A DNA stretch of 22,129 bases, taken from CAYMCJ01 sp964388985 (GTDB taxonomy: Bacteria > Patescibacteriota > Patescibacteriia > Patescibacteriales > CAYMCJ01). The stretch is taken from the NCBI GenBank assembly GCA_964388985.1, contig CAYMCJ010000015.1, forward strand, positions 1-22,129, given 5' to 3'. A model generated the notes under the pieces. That model had not been told where the DNA came from and did no database searches. It saw only the letters and a list, made by a program, of their open reading frames with translations. Both the position numbers and the translations under genes were made by a program. Shown here one piece after another: positions 5,944 to 13,011 of the stretch (position 1 is its first letter; the number at the start of each line of letters is the position of its first letter).

Positions 5944-6872
5944 TTAATAATAATCCATTTCTTCCCGCTTAGCCATTTCTTTTCTCCTTTCCTGTAATTC
6001 TCTTGTTTTTATTTCTTTATTTATGCCCATTTCTTTTTTAACTTTTTTATAAAACTCCTTTTCTTTTTTTTTAAATTCTTCTTTTCTTTTTTTAAATTCC
6101 GCCTCTGCTTGTTTCTGCTGATTTTCCATTTCCGCCCGCTGGCTGGCCATTTCCTTCTGTTGAATTTCCTTTTCTCTTTTAATCCGCTCCCTTTTATTCC
6201 CNNNNNNNNNNNNNNNNNNNNNNNNNNNNNNNNNNNNNNNNNNNNNNNNNNNNNNNNNNNNNNNNNNNNNNNNNNNNNNNNNNNNNNNNNNNNNNNNNNN
6301 NCCTGTTTTAATTTCTCGGCCTGGTCGGCTATCTTTGTTTGTTGGGCAACCATTTCTTTTTGCCGGCGTTCAGCTTTAGCCTGAATTTCTTTACTTACAG
6401 TAATATCTTTATTTACCTGTTCTTGGCTTTTCCGCAATTTATTCCATTCTAATCTTAAATTGTTAAATTCTCTATCAAACTCTTCGGATTTTTTTAATAT
6501 AAAATTCTCTTTTTCTTTTAATTCTTTCTGCTTCCGCGCTATATTATTTAATTCCGCTTCCGCCCCCTTATTCATTGTCTGTATTTTATTTATTTCTATT
6601 AATATCCTTTTATCTTCTTGTTCCAGATAGGCTTTTTCCTGTTTCAAACTATCCCTTTCCTGTTCTAATCTTTCTTTTTCTTTAAAAATAATTGAGAATT
6701 CATAATTAATTTTTTTCTGATTAGATTCAAATTCAGCTTCCTTATCCTTTAATTCATTTCTTTCTTTTTCTATTTTATCATATTCTTCCTCAATATTAAA
6801 ATCAAAAATTTGTTTTTTTAACACTCTTGTTCTGCCGATTGTTGTTTTTATTCCGTCAAGCTTCTTCCCCAT
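5944..6872 (-). CDS. Coiled-coil protein of unknown function, interrupted by an assembly gap
   Basis: I do not recognise a family. The start chosen is the ATG at 6870-6872 (MGKKLDGIKTTIGRTRV), because upstream in-frame codons fall inside a GC palindrome. From about residue 25 the protein is a continuous Glu/Lys/Gln-rich coiled coil with no membrane segment. A run of 100 N (6202-6301) interrupts it. Beyond the gap the Glu/Lys/Gln-rich frame ends at the TAA at 5944 (...REEMDYY), and this is the natural continuation. The N count breaks the frame, so the gap is a placeholder length, not a frameshift. It directly precedes the parvulin-like gene, whose N-terminus has the same KKxLDGI-type motif, suggesting a physical partnership. 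Real length is unknown, about 310 residues if the gap is near 100 bp. Confidence 0.6.
6202..6301. other. Assembly gap (100 N)
   Basis: Exactly 100 undetermined bases lie inside the coiled-coil gene. The round number indicates a scaffolding placeholder. The flanking sequence is repetitive Glu/Lys codons, which explains the failed assembly. Confidence 0.97.
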
Positions 6873-6890
6873 ATAAATTAGAACCCGTCT

Positions 6891-6954
6891 GTCTTGCTGT
6901 CGCCCGCCCGCCTTCATATGCGAAGCATGTCGGGCAGGCAGGCAGTCAAGCAGA
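6891..6954. repeat. GC-rich palindrome with GCGAAGC tip
   Basis: The outer arms GTCTTGCTG and CAGTCAAGCAGAC are imperfectly complementary. Inside are CGCCCGCCCGCC and CGGGCAGGCAGGC, and the tip is ATATGC-GAA-GCATGT. The same tip and GCCCGCC clamp are found in the 137-bp tRNA-tail units, so this is the same element family at a non-tRNA site. It lies just upstream of the coiled-coil gene start. Confidence 0.75.
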
Positions 6955-7045
6955 CAAACACGCCTTAAAATAGATAAAAAAATTCTGGAAAAATTTACCA
7001 AAATCAGAAAATGGCAGCCGGAGCTTATTAAACAACCGGTCTATC

Positions 7046-7212
7046 AAGGGACTGTCGCCGAATACGCTTTTGAAGCGAAAATTTAAAAAATCAAGAAAAA
7101 TTTTTCATATAATTTTTAAGGTTTACCTGCGGGGTAAGCTGAAAAAATTTAGGAAAAATTTTACTAATTTTTTGGATTTTTTAGCCAAAATAGTATTCGG
7201 CGACAGTCCCTT
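7046..7212. mobile_element. MITE-like element with 20-bp perfect terminal inverted repeats
   Basis: The left end AAGGGACTGTCGCCGAATAC (7046-7065) is the exact reverse complement of the right end at 7193-7212. The roughly 127-bp interior is AT-rich and partly self-complementary, so the whole 167 bp could fold into one hairpin. No transposase is present. The right end touches the stop codon of the DivIC-like gene without altering its protein. No clear target duplication is visible beyond a possible TA. The left flank (6955-7045) holds only AT-rich sequence with a short protein-like plus-strand reading that I cannot assign. Confidence 0.7.
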
Positions 7213-7625
7213 TAATTGAAAAAATAATTCCACCATCTCTGTGGATTGGAATAATTTAATGATTTATTGTCAGCCTCTCCTTTGGCAAGGTCGTTTATTC
7301 CAAAATCTGCTGTCTCATTTTTTTCTTTAACTATTACTGCTTCCTCGCCCTGTTTTTTTAAACCTAAATTCAATTTGGCCTGTTCCTCAACGAATTGGTC
7401 CGACTCTAAATAAGAAATCAATTTTTTAAAATCATTATTTTTATACTCAAGGTCATTAATCTCTTTTTCCAACTCCTTAATCTCCTGCCCAATCTTATAT
7501 TTTTTGCTAATATTTTTAGACAAGGGAAAACTTATTAAAACAATTATGCCCAATCCCAAAAAAGCTAAAAATTTGGGGTTATACAAAATACGCTTAAAAA
7601 TATTTCCATCTCTTTTATATATCAT
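7212..7625 (-). CDS. DivIC/FtsB-like septum formation initiator
   Basis: A 137-residue bitopic division protein. A short cytoplasmic N-terminus is followed by one membrane segment (about 18-36). A coiled coil (42-75, KIGQEIKELEKEINDLEYKN) follows, then the family-type stretch ESDQFVEEQAKLNLGLKK (74-91), and a tail ending NPQRWWNYFFN. In other bacteria such proteins join FtsL and FtsQ/DivIB in the septal complex that activates wall synthesis. Domain order and length fit the family, whereas individual residues are weakly conserved. The stop codon lies at the edge of the MITE-like element, which apparently inserted just behind the gene. It follows the P-type ATPase gene after 92 bp. Confidence 0.82.
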   Translation of the reverse strand: MIYKRDGNIFKRILYNPKFLAFLGLGIIVLISFPLSKNISKKYKIGQEIKELEKEINDLEYKNNDFKKLISYLESDQFVEEQAKLNLGLKKQGEEAVIVKEKNETADFGINDLAKGEADNKSLNYSNPQRWWNYFFN

Positions 7626-7712
7626 ATATTATATCTAATTTATTTAAAACTCGTGCGTTTGAATTATTTTTTAACCACAAAATTTATCCAATATTAATTC
7701 AAACATAAACTC

Positions 7713-7739
7713 TATTGTCAAACCTTCTTCTTGACAATA
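7713..7739. repeat. Palindrome over the 3' end of the ATPase gene
   Basis: TATTGTCAA (7713-7721) and TTGACAATA (7731-7739) are perfect 9-bp arms 9 bp apart that include the ATPase stop codon. No T-run follows, so it may be a processing or operator-like site rather than a classic terminator. Confidence 0.4.
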
Positions 7740-10408
7740 AAATAATGTTTTACTATTTCGATCATCATCATGCTTAAGGCCCCATAAGAAAAAATCAATA
7801 ACCAGGCATTTAAATGCAGGGGAACGGTTAGTATAACCCTCTGCAAAGGCGACCAATAAATTGCCGCCAAAAGTAAAAACAAACTAATGGCCACAGCCAT
7901 GACCAAATAAAAATTGCTAAAGGGGTTCATTTTCCAAATCGGACAACTTAAGCTGCGCAAGCTGAAAATATAAAACAAGGAATCAACCCCGATGGCGGCG
8001 AAGACAATTGTTCTAATATAGGTTAAATCAAAATTATATCTAAATAAATATAAAAATATCGCAAAAATAAACAAATCGCGAATTATGCCGGCGGCAAAAA
8101 TAATTACTTTCATTTCATTGTTAATAATCCGTTCGTTTTTGCGAATCGGCTTGGTCTCCATAATCCCCTGGTCGCCTTTTTCAAAAGCCAAGGAAAAATC
8201 AGGCAGGCCGTCATTAACTATATTAATCCATAAAATTTGAACCGGTATTATCGGCAAAGGCAAACCAAAAAAAATGGCGCCGACAATTAATATTACCTCG
8301 GAAAAGCTGTCTGAAATTAAATAAGTAACTACTTTCCGTATATTGGAAAAAATAATTCTTCCCTGTCTAACCGCCGCTACAATGGTTTTAAAATTATTAT
8401 CCAACAATATTATATCCGAAGTTTCTTTGGCTATATCGGTTCCAGTTCCTAAGGATACCCCAATATCAGCCGCTTTTAAGGCCGGGGAATCATTAATCCC
8501 GTCGCCGGTCATAGCGACAACTTCACCGCGCGACTGCAAGGCCTTAATAATTCTTAATTTATGGTGAGGACTTACGCGCGCGTAAATATCCACTTTTTTA
8601 ACTAAATTCTTTAAACTTTTATCATCAATTTTATCCAAAATTTCTCCGCTGATAATATTTTCCGCTTTTACATCCAGGCCGATTTCTTTCCCAATTGTCC
8701 GGGCCGTTAATTTATGGTCGCCAGTTATAATAATCGGCCTAATACCGGCTTGCCGGCAAACTTTAATGGTTTCTCTGACTTCCGGGCGCAAAGGGTCCTT
8801 TAGGGCAATAAAACCGACAAAAGTAAGGCCTTTGTCAATTAATTTCCAATCGTCGTCAGTCAGGCCAACCTCTTTTTGCCCTCTGGCTAAAAAAGAAACA
8901 TCAGAAAATTCGCGCTTGGCTACGCCGATAACCCGCAAACCTTTATTGGTTAAATTCTCATAAGTCCGGTCTATTTTTTCTCTTTCGCCCTTGCTTAATT
9001 TATGTATCCGGCCGCGATGATAAAAATTTACAGACTTATCCAATAGTCTTTCCGGCGCGCCTTTTTCATAAACAACATAACCGCCGGCTTTCTTTTTATG
9101 AAACGTAAGCATGAATTTTAATTCACTGGAAAAAGGCAATTCACCAATTTTTGGTTCAACCCATAAAAGTTTTTCTTTGTCCAGGCCGGACTGCAGGGCG
9201 GCCAATAATAAAGCGGACTCGGTCGGCGAACCGATCATCCGCCATTCGCTTAATATATCTTTTGGATTTTCAATAACCGCGTTATTGCACATCATCCCAA
9301 TCTGCAGGGCCAAACTGACATTTTTTGCCTCAACGCTGTCCTGTCTTGAACCCAGACTGTCCAATTCAAACTCCTTTTCTCCAATAACAATATGAACCAC
9401 TTGCATCCTGCCTTCGGTTAAAGTGCCGGTTTTATCAGTACAAATTACGGTGGTTGAACCCAATGTTTCCGCCGCCACTATTTTTCTTACCAAAGCCTTT
9501 TTTTTAAATATCTGCTGCATGCCCAGCACTAAGATAACCGTTACAGCCACAATTAATCCTTCCGGAATAGCCGCTACGGCAATAGCTACGCCGACAAGAA
9601 ACATCTCAAAAAAATCCCGGCCCTGCCAAACGCCGACCGCTATAATAAATAAACTCATTACGGTAATAATAATCCCTAAAAACCTTGATAAACGAGCTAA
9701 ACGAAGCTGCAGAGGCGTCTTCTCTTCTTTGGTGGCCTTAACCAGCTGGGCAATCTGACCAATTTCCGTGTCTTTGCCCGTAGCCGTTACAACCGCTCGC
9801 CCTGACCCCCGCACTATTATTGTACTGGCATAAACCATATTCTCCCGGTCAGCCAAAGCCGCGCCTTTGAAAATTTTATCAACTGATTTTTCCGAAGGAA
9901 TTGATTCTCCGGTCAGACTGGCTTCATTTACCTGCAACCCTTTAGCTTCAATTATTCTGGCGTCAGCCGGCACCCGATTGCCGGTTTGTAAAATTATTAT
10001 ATCTCCAATCGTTAACTGGTCGCTGTTAATCTCTATTTCTCTCTCTCCCCTTAATACTAAAGCTTTGTGCTCAACCATCTTTTTCAGCTTGGCCAAGGCA
10101 TTGTTGGCTTTATTTTCCTGAAACCAACCGATAATTGTATTTAAAAAAACCGCGCTAAAAATTACCCCCATATCAATATATTCCTTAAGTAAAAGAGAAA
10201 TAAAACCGGCAATCAGTAATATGTAAATAAAAGGGCTTTTAAGTTGGTCCAATAAAATAGCCAATCGGCTAAACGGCTTGGCTTCTTCCAGTTTATTGGG
10301 CCCGTATTTATTAAAACGTTTTTTGGCCTCATTAAAACTTAGACCGTCTTTATTGGCCTTTAATTCTTTTAAAACCGATTCAATTGTCAGATTGTAAAAA
10401 TCTTTCAT
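7718..10408 (-). CDS. Cation-transporting P-type ATPase, Ca2+-like (type II)
   Basis: An 896-residue ion pump in the cytoplasmic membrane. The N-terminal cation-ATPase domain (1-75) is followed by actuator motif TGES (166-169), the phosphorylated aspartate D325 in DKTGTLTEG, nucleotide-domain motif KGAPE (449-453), TGD (562-564) and hinge TGDGINDSP (634-642). Membrane helix 4 carries PEGL (282-285, E283), and helix 6 carries N729-IVN-D733. These match the Ca2+ site II ligands Glu, Asn and Asp of SERCA, except that the SERCA threonine next to Asp is Asn (N732). About ten membrane helices are present, four at the C-terminus. Ca2+ or Mn2+ export is the best inference, since Na+/K+ pumps have a different helix 6. 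The ATG at 10408 is followed by a family-like N-terminus. Confidence 0.93.
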   Translation of the reverse strand: MKDFYNLTIESVLKELKANKDGLSFNEAKKRFNKYGPNKLEEAKPFSRLAILLDQLKSPFIYILLIAGFISLLLKEYIDMGVIFSAVFLNTIIGWFQENKANNALAKLKKMVEHKALVLRGEREIEINSDQLTIGDIIILQTGNRVPADARIIEAKGLQVNEASLTGESIPSEKSVDKIFKGAALADRENMVYASTIIVRGSGRAVVTATGKDTEIGQIAQLVKATKEEKTPLQLRLARLSRFLGIIITVMSLFIIAVGVWQGRDFFEMFLVGVAIAVAAIPEGLIVAVTVILVLGMQQIFKKKALVRKIVAAETLGSTTVICTDKTGTLTEGRMQVVHIVIGEKEFELDSLGSRQDSVEAKNVSLALQIGMMCNNAVIENPKDILSEWRMIGSPTESALLLAALQSGLDKEKLLWVEPKIGELPFSSELKFMLTFHKKKAGGYVVYEKGAPERLLDKSVNFYHRGRIHKLSKGEREKIDRTYENLTNKGLRVIGVAKREFSDVSFLARGQKEVGLTDDDWKLIDKGLTFVGFIALKDPLRPEVRETIKVCRQAGIRPIIITGDHKLTARTIGKEIGLDVKAENIISGEILDKIDDKSLKNLVKKVDIYARVSPHHKLRIIKALQSRGEVVAMTGDGINDSPALKAADIGVSLGTGTDIAKETSDIILLDNNFKTIVAAVRQGRIIFSNIRKVVTYLISDSFSEVILIVGAIFFGLPLPIIPVQILWINIVNDGLPDFSLAFEKGDQGIMETKPIRKNERIINNEMKVIIFAAGIIRDLFIFAIFLYLFRYNFDLTYIRTIVFAAIGVDSLFYIFSLRSLSCPIWKMNPFSNFYLVMAVAISLFLLLAAIYWSPLQRVILTVPLHLNAWLLIFSYGALSMMMIEIVKHYFIVKKKV

Positions 10409-10410
10409 TT

Positions 10411-10446
10411 GGTTGTTTGGTTTTTGGGTGCTGGGTTTTAGGTGTT
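10411..10446 (-). repeat. G-rich repeat on the left side of the four-helix protein gene
   Basis: GGTTTTTGGGTGCTGGGT (10419-10436, written on the plus strand) recurs with one change at 10863-10880, on the other side of the 10474-10845 gene and in the same orientation. Confidence 0.6.
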
Positions 10447-10473
10447 TTAAAAAATAAATTCAACACCAAATAC

Positions 10474-10845
10474 TCATCTAATATATTTCTTAAGTGATTT
10501 TTTTAAGTTAGTTAGCATTTTACCACAACTATTGTAATTATTAATATAATATTTCGCTTTTTCCTCGGCTAAATATTTTTTACAATAAGCCACCTTTAAA
10601 TGATGTATTATTTCTCTGATTTCGCCTTGTGCTCGATAAATTCCTTCTAAATATATTCTAGTATGTTTATTACTAAATCCTTCAGCTAAATTGGCCGGAG
10701 CTGAATTTGACGACCTTCTTAACTGCGAGCCCAACTCATATAATTCATATTTAGGAAAAGTTAAAGTTAATTTATGTATTTCTATATGTAAATTAAACAA
10801 CTTTCTATATACTTCTAAATCTTCAACTCTCTTAATGTTAGACAT
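10474..10845 (-). CDS. Four-helix bundle protein (23S rRNA intervening-sequence family)
   Basis: A 123-residue protein of the family found inside intervening sequences of 23S rRNA genes. The family also includes Avd, the accessory protein of diversity-generating retroelements. The sequence shows the hallmarks: an N-terminal DLEVYRKLFNLHIEIH helix, then LRRSSNSAPANLAEGF (residues 42-57), then helices rich in Tyr, Lys and Glu. No enzymatic motif is present. The molecular role is unknown, though relatives bind nucleic acid. Neither an rRNA gene nor a reverse transcriptase is in the window, so it is a free-standing copy. Its start codon has no Shine-Dalgarno site and nearly touches a G-rich repeat. 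Related repeats on both sides suggest it moved as a cassette. Confidence 0.88.
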   Translation of the reverse strand: MSNIKRVEDLEVYRKLFNLHIEIHKLTLTFPKYELYELGSQLRRSSNSAPANLAEGFSNKHTRIYLEGIYRAQGEIREIIHHLKVAYCKKYLAEEKAKYYINNYNSCGKMLTNLKKSLKKYIR

Positions 10846-10849
10846 AATG

Positions 10850-10985
10850 GTTGTTGGTTGCTGGTTTGTGGGTGCTGGGTGTTGGTTATATATCAGTTAT
10901 ATTTAAATTAAAAACTAACACCCAAAACCCAAAAACTAGCACCTACAAACCAAAACCCAACACCCAACACCTAATATTATACCAC
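10850..10985. repeat. Opposed G-rich and C-rich repeats
   Basis: A G-rich block on the plus strand (10850-10890: GGTTGTTGGTTGCTGGTTTG and on) is followed after an AT-rich gap by C-rich blocks (about 10917-10972 and 10981-11012) built from AACACCCAACACC and AACCAAAAACC units. The two halves are complementary in kind and could form a cruciform. The G-rich strand has several GG/GGG tracts that might form a quadruplex. Similar CACCCAACACCC units occur at 14183-14203. Confidence 0.65.
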
Positions 10986-11032
10986 CCAACAACCAAAAAC
11001 CAAAACCCAACTCCTAAAGTGCCCAATAAGAA

Positions 11033-11073
11033 AACCCGTTGCACTGACCAAATTGATCGTTGCGCAACGGGTT
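11033..11073 (-). terminator. Terminator of the GC-rich gene pair
   Basis: AACCCGTTGC and GCAACGGGTT form a 10-bp stem with a 21-nt loop. On the minus strand the stem is followed by TTTTCTTATT. It lies about 160 bp beyond the stop at 11236. Two more hairpins precede it on that strand (GGGG...CCCC near 11108-11126 and AGTAGTTGC-ACA-GCAACTGCT near 11090-11110), so the 3' end is highly structured. Confidence 0.65.
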
Positions 11074-11181
11074 ATATTCTAAACTTTTAGCAGTTGCTGT
11101 GCAACTACTGGGGAGCTAGAACCCCGGCCACCTTTTGCTTTTTTTGCAAGGCGCGGCCATTCCTTTATATTTTTGAAATGC

Positions 11182-11211
11182 TCAGACAAATCCGCTTCGG
11201 GCTTGTATCAT
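11182..11211 (-). CDS. Possible 9-residue micro-ORF with a near-perfect Shine-Dalgarno site
   Basis: Right after the 11236 stop, the minus strand carries AAAAGGAGGTGG (11217-11228), five bases, then ATG and MIQARSGFV followed by TGA. The ribosome site is the strongest in the window but the ORF is tiny. The same bases form a hairpin (GAAATG...CATTTC). It may be a translated regulatory peptide, the remnant start of a lost gene, or chance. I see no homologue by eye. Confidence 0.3.
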   Translation of the reverse strand: MIQARSGFV

Positions 11212-11235
11212 TTCTACCACCTCCTTTTCCTTAAA

Positions 11236-12807
11236 TTAGGCTGCTGCCTGGCAGGCAACTTCAGGCACTGGCTGAATAACGCGGGCAAAATCCGAGGGCT
11301 GTTGTTTAACCTCTTTTTTCCTCCGCATCTTCTTAGCCGCCTGCTTAGCCACCTTTTTTTCCTGACCATTAGCCTGGCGGTATTTGCCGACCTCTATCAA
11401 TTGACCGCCCTGTTTCTCATACAGGGTATTACCATCGGCCTCGGCCACCAATTCCTTTTCCGAAATAACGGCCAAAATCCGGTCGTCCGCCAACTGCTCC
11501 AAGGTCAAACTAAAGGCTTTCTCCGCCTCGCTTGAAACAGTCCGACAAACCACCCAAACCTTATTCAGGTTGGACAGGTTGACAAAAAGATTTTGGGCTA
11601 TCTCCGCGGCTTTGGCAACCGGCTCGGAAAAAACCAGCTCCGAGGTGATGTCATAAAAAGAAACCTTGCCGCCGTTCTTAGCCTTGGCAATGCTCAAAAC
11701 CTTTCCTTCAAGCATCACCAAAACCCTTTTTCCAGGTTCGGGAAGCAGACTGGCTTCTTCCACACACTCTACCGGATAAGCATCAGGGAAACGGGTCCCG
11801 TCGCTCTCCCGCCAAATCGGGATCCTTTCGCCGCCCAAGATTTCTCTCCGCCTGGCCTCTTTCTCGGCTTTCCCTGCCTTGGCCTCGTCCATTTTCCTCT
11901 TTTCCTCTTGCCTAACCGCCGCCGACTTCTCGTATCCGGCTTTGACGGTCGCCTGTTTGGCTTCAAGGTCTTCCAGTTTTTGACGGGCTTGCTCAACTTT
12001 CCAACGAGCCGTTTCCTGCTTCTGGTTCTCGGCTCGAAGAACAGTCATCCTCTCCGCCACGGCCTTCAATAACTTCCGAAAAGCGTAGCCCTCAATCCGG
12101 CCTTCTCGGTTACTGATATCGCAGGCCTTTTCATAGGCGCTGCCTTTAAGATCGTGGCAAGAGTAACAATCCGCAACCGTTACTTCCTGAGCCAATTCTT
12201 CCGATCGGCGGATAATCTCGTTTTTCACCATCGGAAAAATTTCATAGCAGGCCTGCGTAATAACTTCTCGGCTGAAATGATCAAATTCGGTTCCGTCAAT
12301 ACAGTCCCGAATCTGGTCCACGAGAATGGCCTTCTGCTCATCATCGCCCAGCCAAAGGTCAATGTCATATAATTCCACGACCTTGGCCAAAAACCGCTGC
12401 CACTTACGAAAGTTGCCTACGGCTTTTTGGCAAAGAATTTTAGAAAAATTTGGATGCTTGCGCTCAAGCGCCCTAACGATTAACTCGTCCGGCACTTCCT
12501 GCCCAGCAACAGCCGCCTTGATTTCCTCCTGAAGCGCTTTCCAGGCCTGGGGTCCGAGTTTTTGATCGCCATTTTCCATTGCCTGAAAATTCTGTTTACT
12601 CTCATAAACAAAAGCGGTTTTCTTATAATCCTCAACCGCCCTGTCTGCTCTTTTGGCAATCCCGGGATAAACGCGGGCGCACTCGGAGCAAGTCCGAGCC
12701 TCTAGGGTTTTTTTCACGTTTCCGCAGCCGTCCACGGCGCACTTTTCTGACACACCGCTTTTGGCTCTTTCCTGAATTGCCTCCAACCTTAAAATTACCT
12801 GTCTCAT
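11236..12807 (-). CDS. Unrecognised cysteine-containing coiled-coil protein in a GC-rich module
   Basis: I do not recognise this 523-residue protein. The N-terminus has a probable zinc site (C23-x4-C28-x11-C40-x2-C43). A second cysteine group follows (C214-YS-C217-H, C229). A charged helical coiled-coil region covers about 240-325. A C-terminal part (about 355-475) alternates strand-like segments such as GKRVLVMLEGKVLSIAKAK. A basic tail (KKMRRKKEVK) could bind nucleic acid. It lacks signal or membrane segments, so it is probably cytoplasmic. A strong Shine-Dalgarno AAGGAGAGG (12812-12820) sits 4 bp before the ATG. Codons are clearly more GC-rich than in neighbouring genes, with many GCC, GAG and AAG, suggesting either transfer or strong codon adaptation for high expression. 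It is downstream of the 13012-13692 gene and may share its promoter. Confidence 0.7.
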   Translation of the reverse strand: MRQVILRLEAIQERAKSGVSEKCAVDGCGNVKKTLEARTCSECARVYPGIAKRADRAVEDYKKTAFVYESKQNFQAMENGDQKLGPQAWKALQEEIKAAVAGQEVPDELIVRALERKHPNFSKILCQKAVGNFRKWQRFLAKVVELYDIDLWLGDDEQKAILVDQIRDCIDGTEFDHFSREVITQACYEIFPMVKNEIIRRSEELAQEVTVADCYSCHDLKGSAYEKACDISNREGRIEGYAFRKLLKAVAERMTVLRAENQKQETARWKVEQARQKLEDLEAKQATVKAGYEKSAAVRQEEKRKMDEAKAGKAEKEARRREILGGERIPIWRESDGTRFPDAYPVECVEEASLLPEPGKRVLVMLEGKVLSIAKAKNGGKVSFYDITSELVFSEPVAKAAEIAQNLFVNLSNLNKVWVVCRTVSSEAEKAFSLTLEQLADDRILAVISEKELVAEADGNTLYEKQGGQLIEVGKYRQANGQEKKVAKQAAKKMRRKKEVKQQPSDFARVIQPVPEVACQAAA

Positions 12808-12830
12808 TTTTCCTCTCCTTAAAAATTTTA

Positions 12831-12893
12831 CAACAAAAAAATCTTGTTGCTCTGCTCCTTTGCCTGACCAGCAAAGACCCGCTCTAAACGGGT
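12831..12893 (-). promoter_or_regulatory. Three consecutive hairpins in the leader of the 523-residue gene
   Basis: On the minus strand, in transcript order, there are ACCC-GTTTAGAGC-GGGT (12877-12893), CTTTGC-TGGTCAG-GCAAAG (12858-12876) and CAACAAGATTTTTTTGTTG (12831-12849). They are followed by the AAGGAGAGG site. Their close spacing suggests a structured 5' leader. Confidence 0.45.
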
Positions 12894-12928
12894 GAACAGA
12901 AAAATTAAATAAAATTTTAATGAGCCTT

Positions 12929-13006
12929 CCTGACTATAATTTATTTCTTATAAACTAAACTTTAGTCAGGAGGCAAGCTAATCTAAAACTAAAGATTAGT
13001 TTGCCT
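12929..13006 (-). terminator. Paired hairpins between the two GC-rich genes
   Basis: The first, AGGCAAACTAATCT...AGATTAGCTTGCCT (12971-13006), has 14-bp arms with one G-T pair. It is followed at once by CCTGACTA...TAGTCAGG (12929-12970) and then an AT-rich run (TTAAAATTTTATTTAATTTTT). They come just after the stop of the 226-residue gene and may be a partial terminator or an RNA-processing site. Confidence 0.5.
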
Positions 13007-13011
13007 CAAAT

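Noticed and set aside
6873..7001. N-terminal extension of the coiled-coil gene to an ATG at 7001
   Set aside because: The extra residues come from the GC palindrome (Cys/Pro/Arg-rich, unlike the rest of the protein). The ATG at 6872 gives a start resembling that of the downstream partner.
7000..7219. Protein-like plus-strand reading through the MITE-like element
   Set aside because: It is broken by an in-frame TAA near 7082, lacks a start site, and is explained by the inverted-repeat structure.
10474..10845. Diversity-generating retroelement, because the four-helix family includes Avd
   Set aside because: There is no reverse transcriptase, no template/variable repeat pair and no target gene in the window.
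10846..10985. CRISPR-like array of short C-rich repeats
   Set aside because: Units are irregular in length, have no unique spacers of constant size, and no cas gene is nearby.
11173..12887. Several long plus-strand open frames opposite the GC-rich genes
   Set aside because: They lie antisense to genes with strong ribosome sites and are rich in Leu/Phe/Arg from reverse-reading GC-rich codons. They have no start signals.
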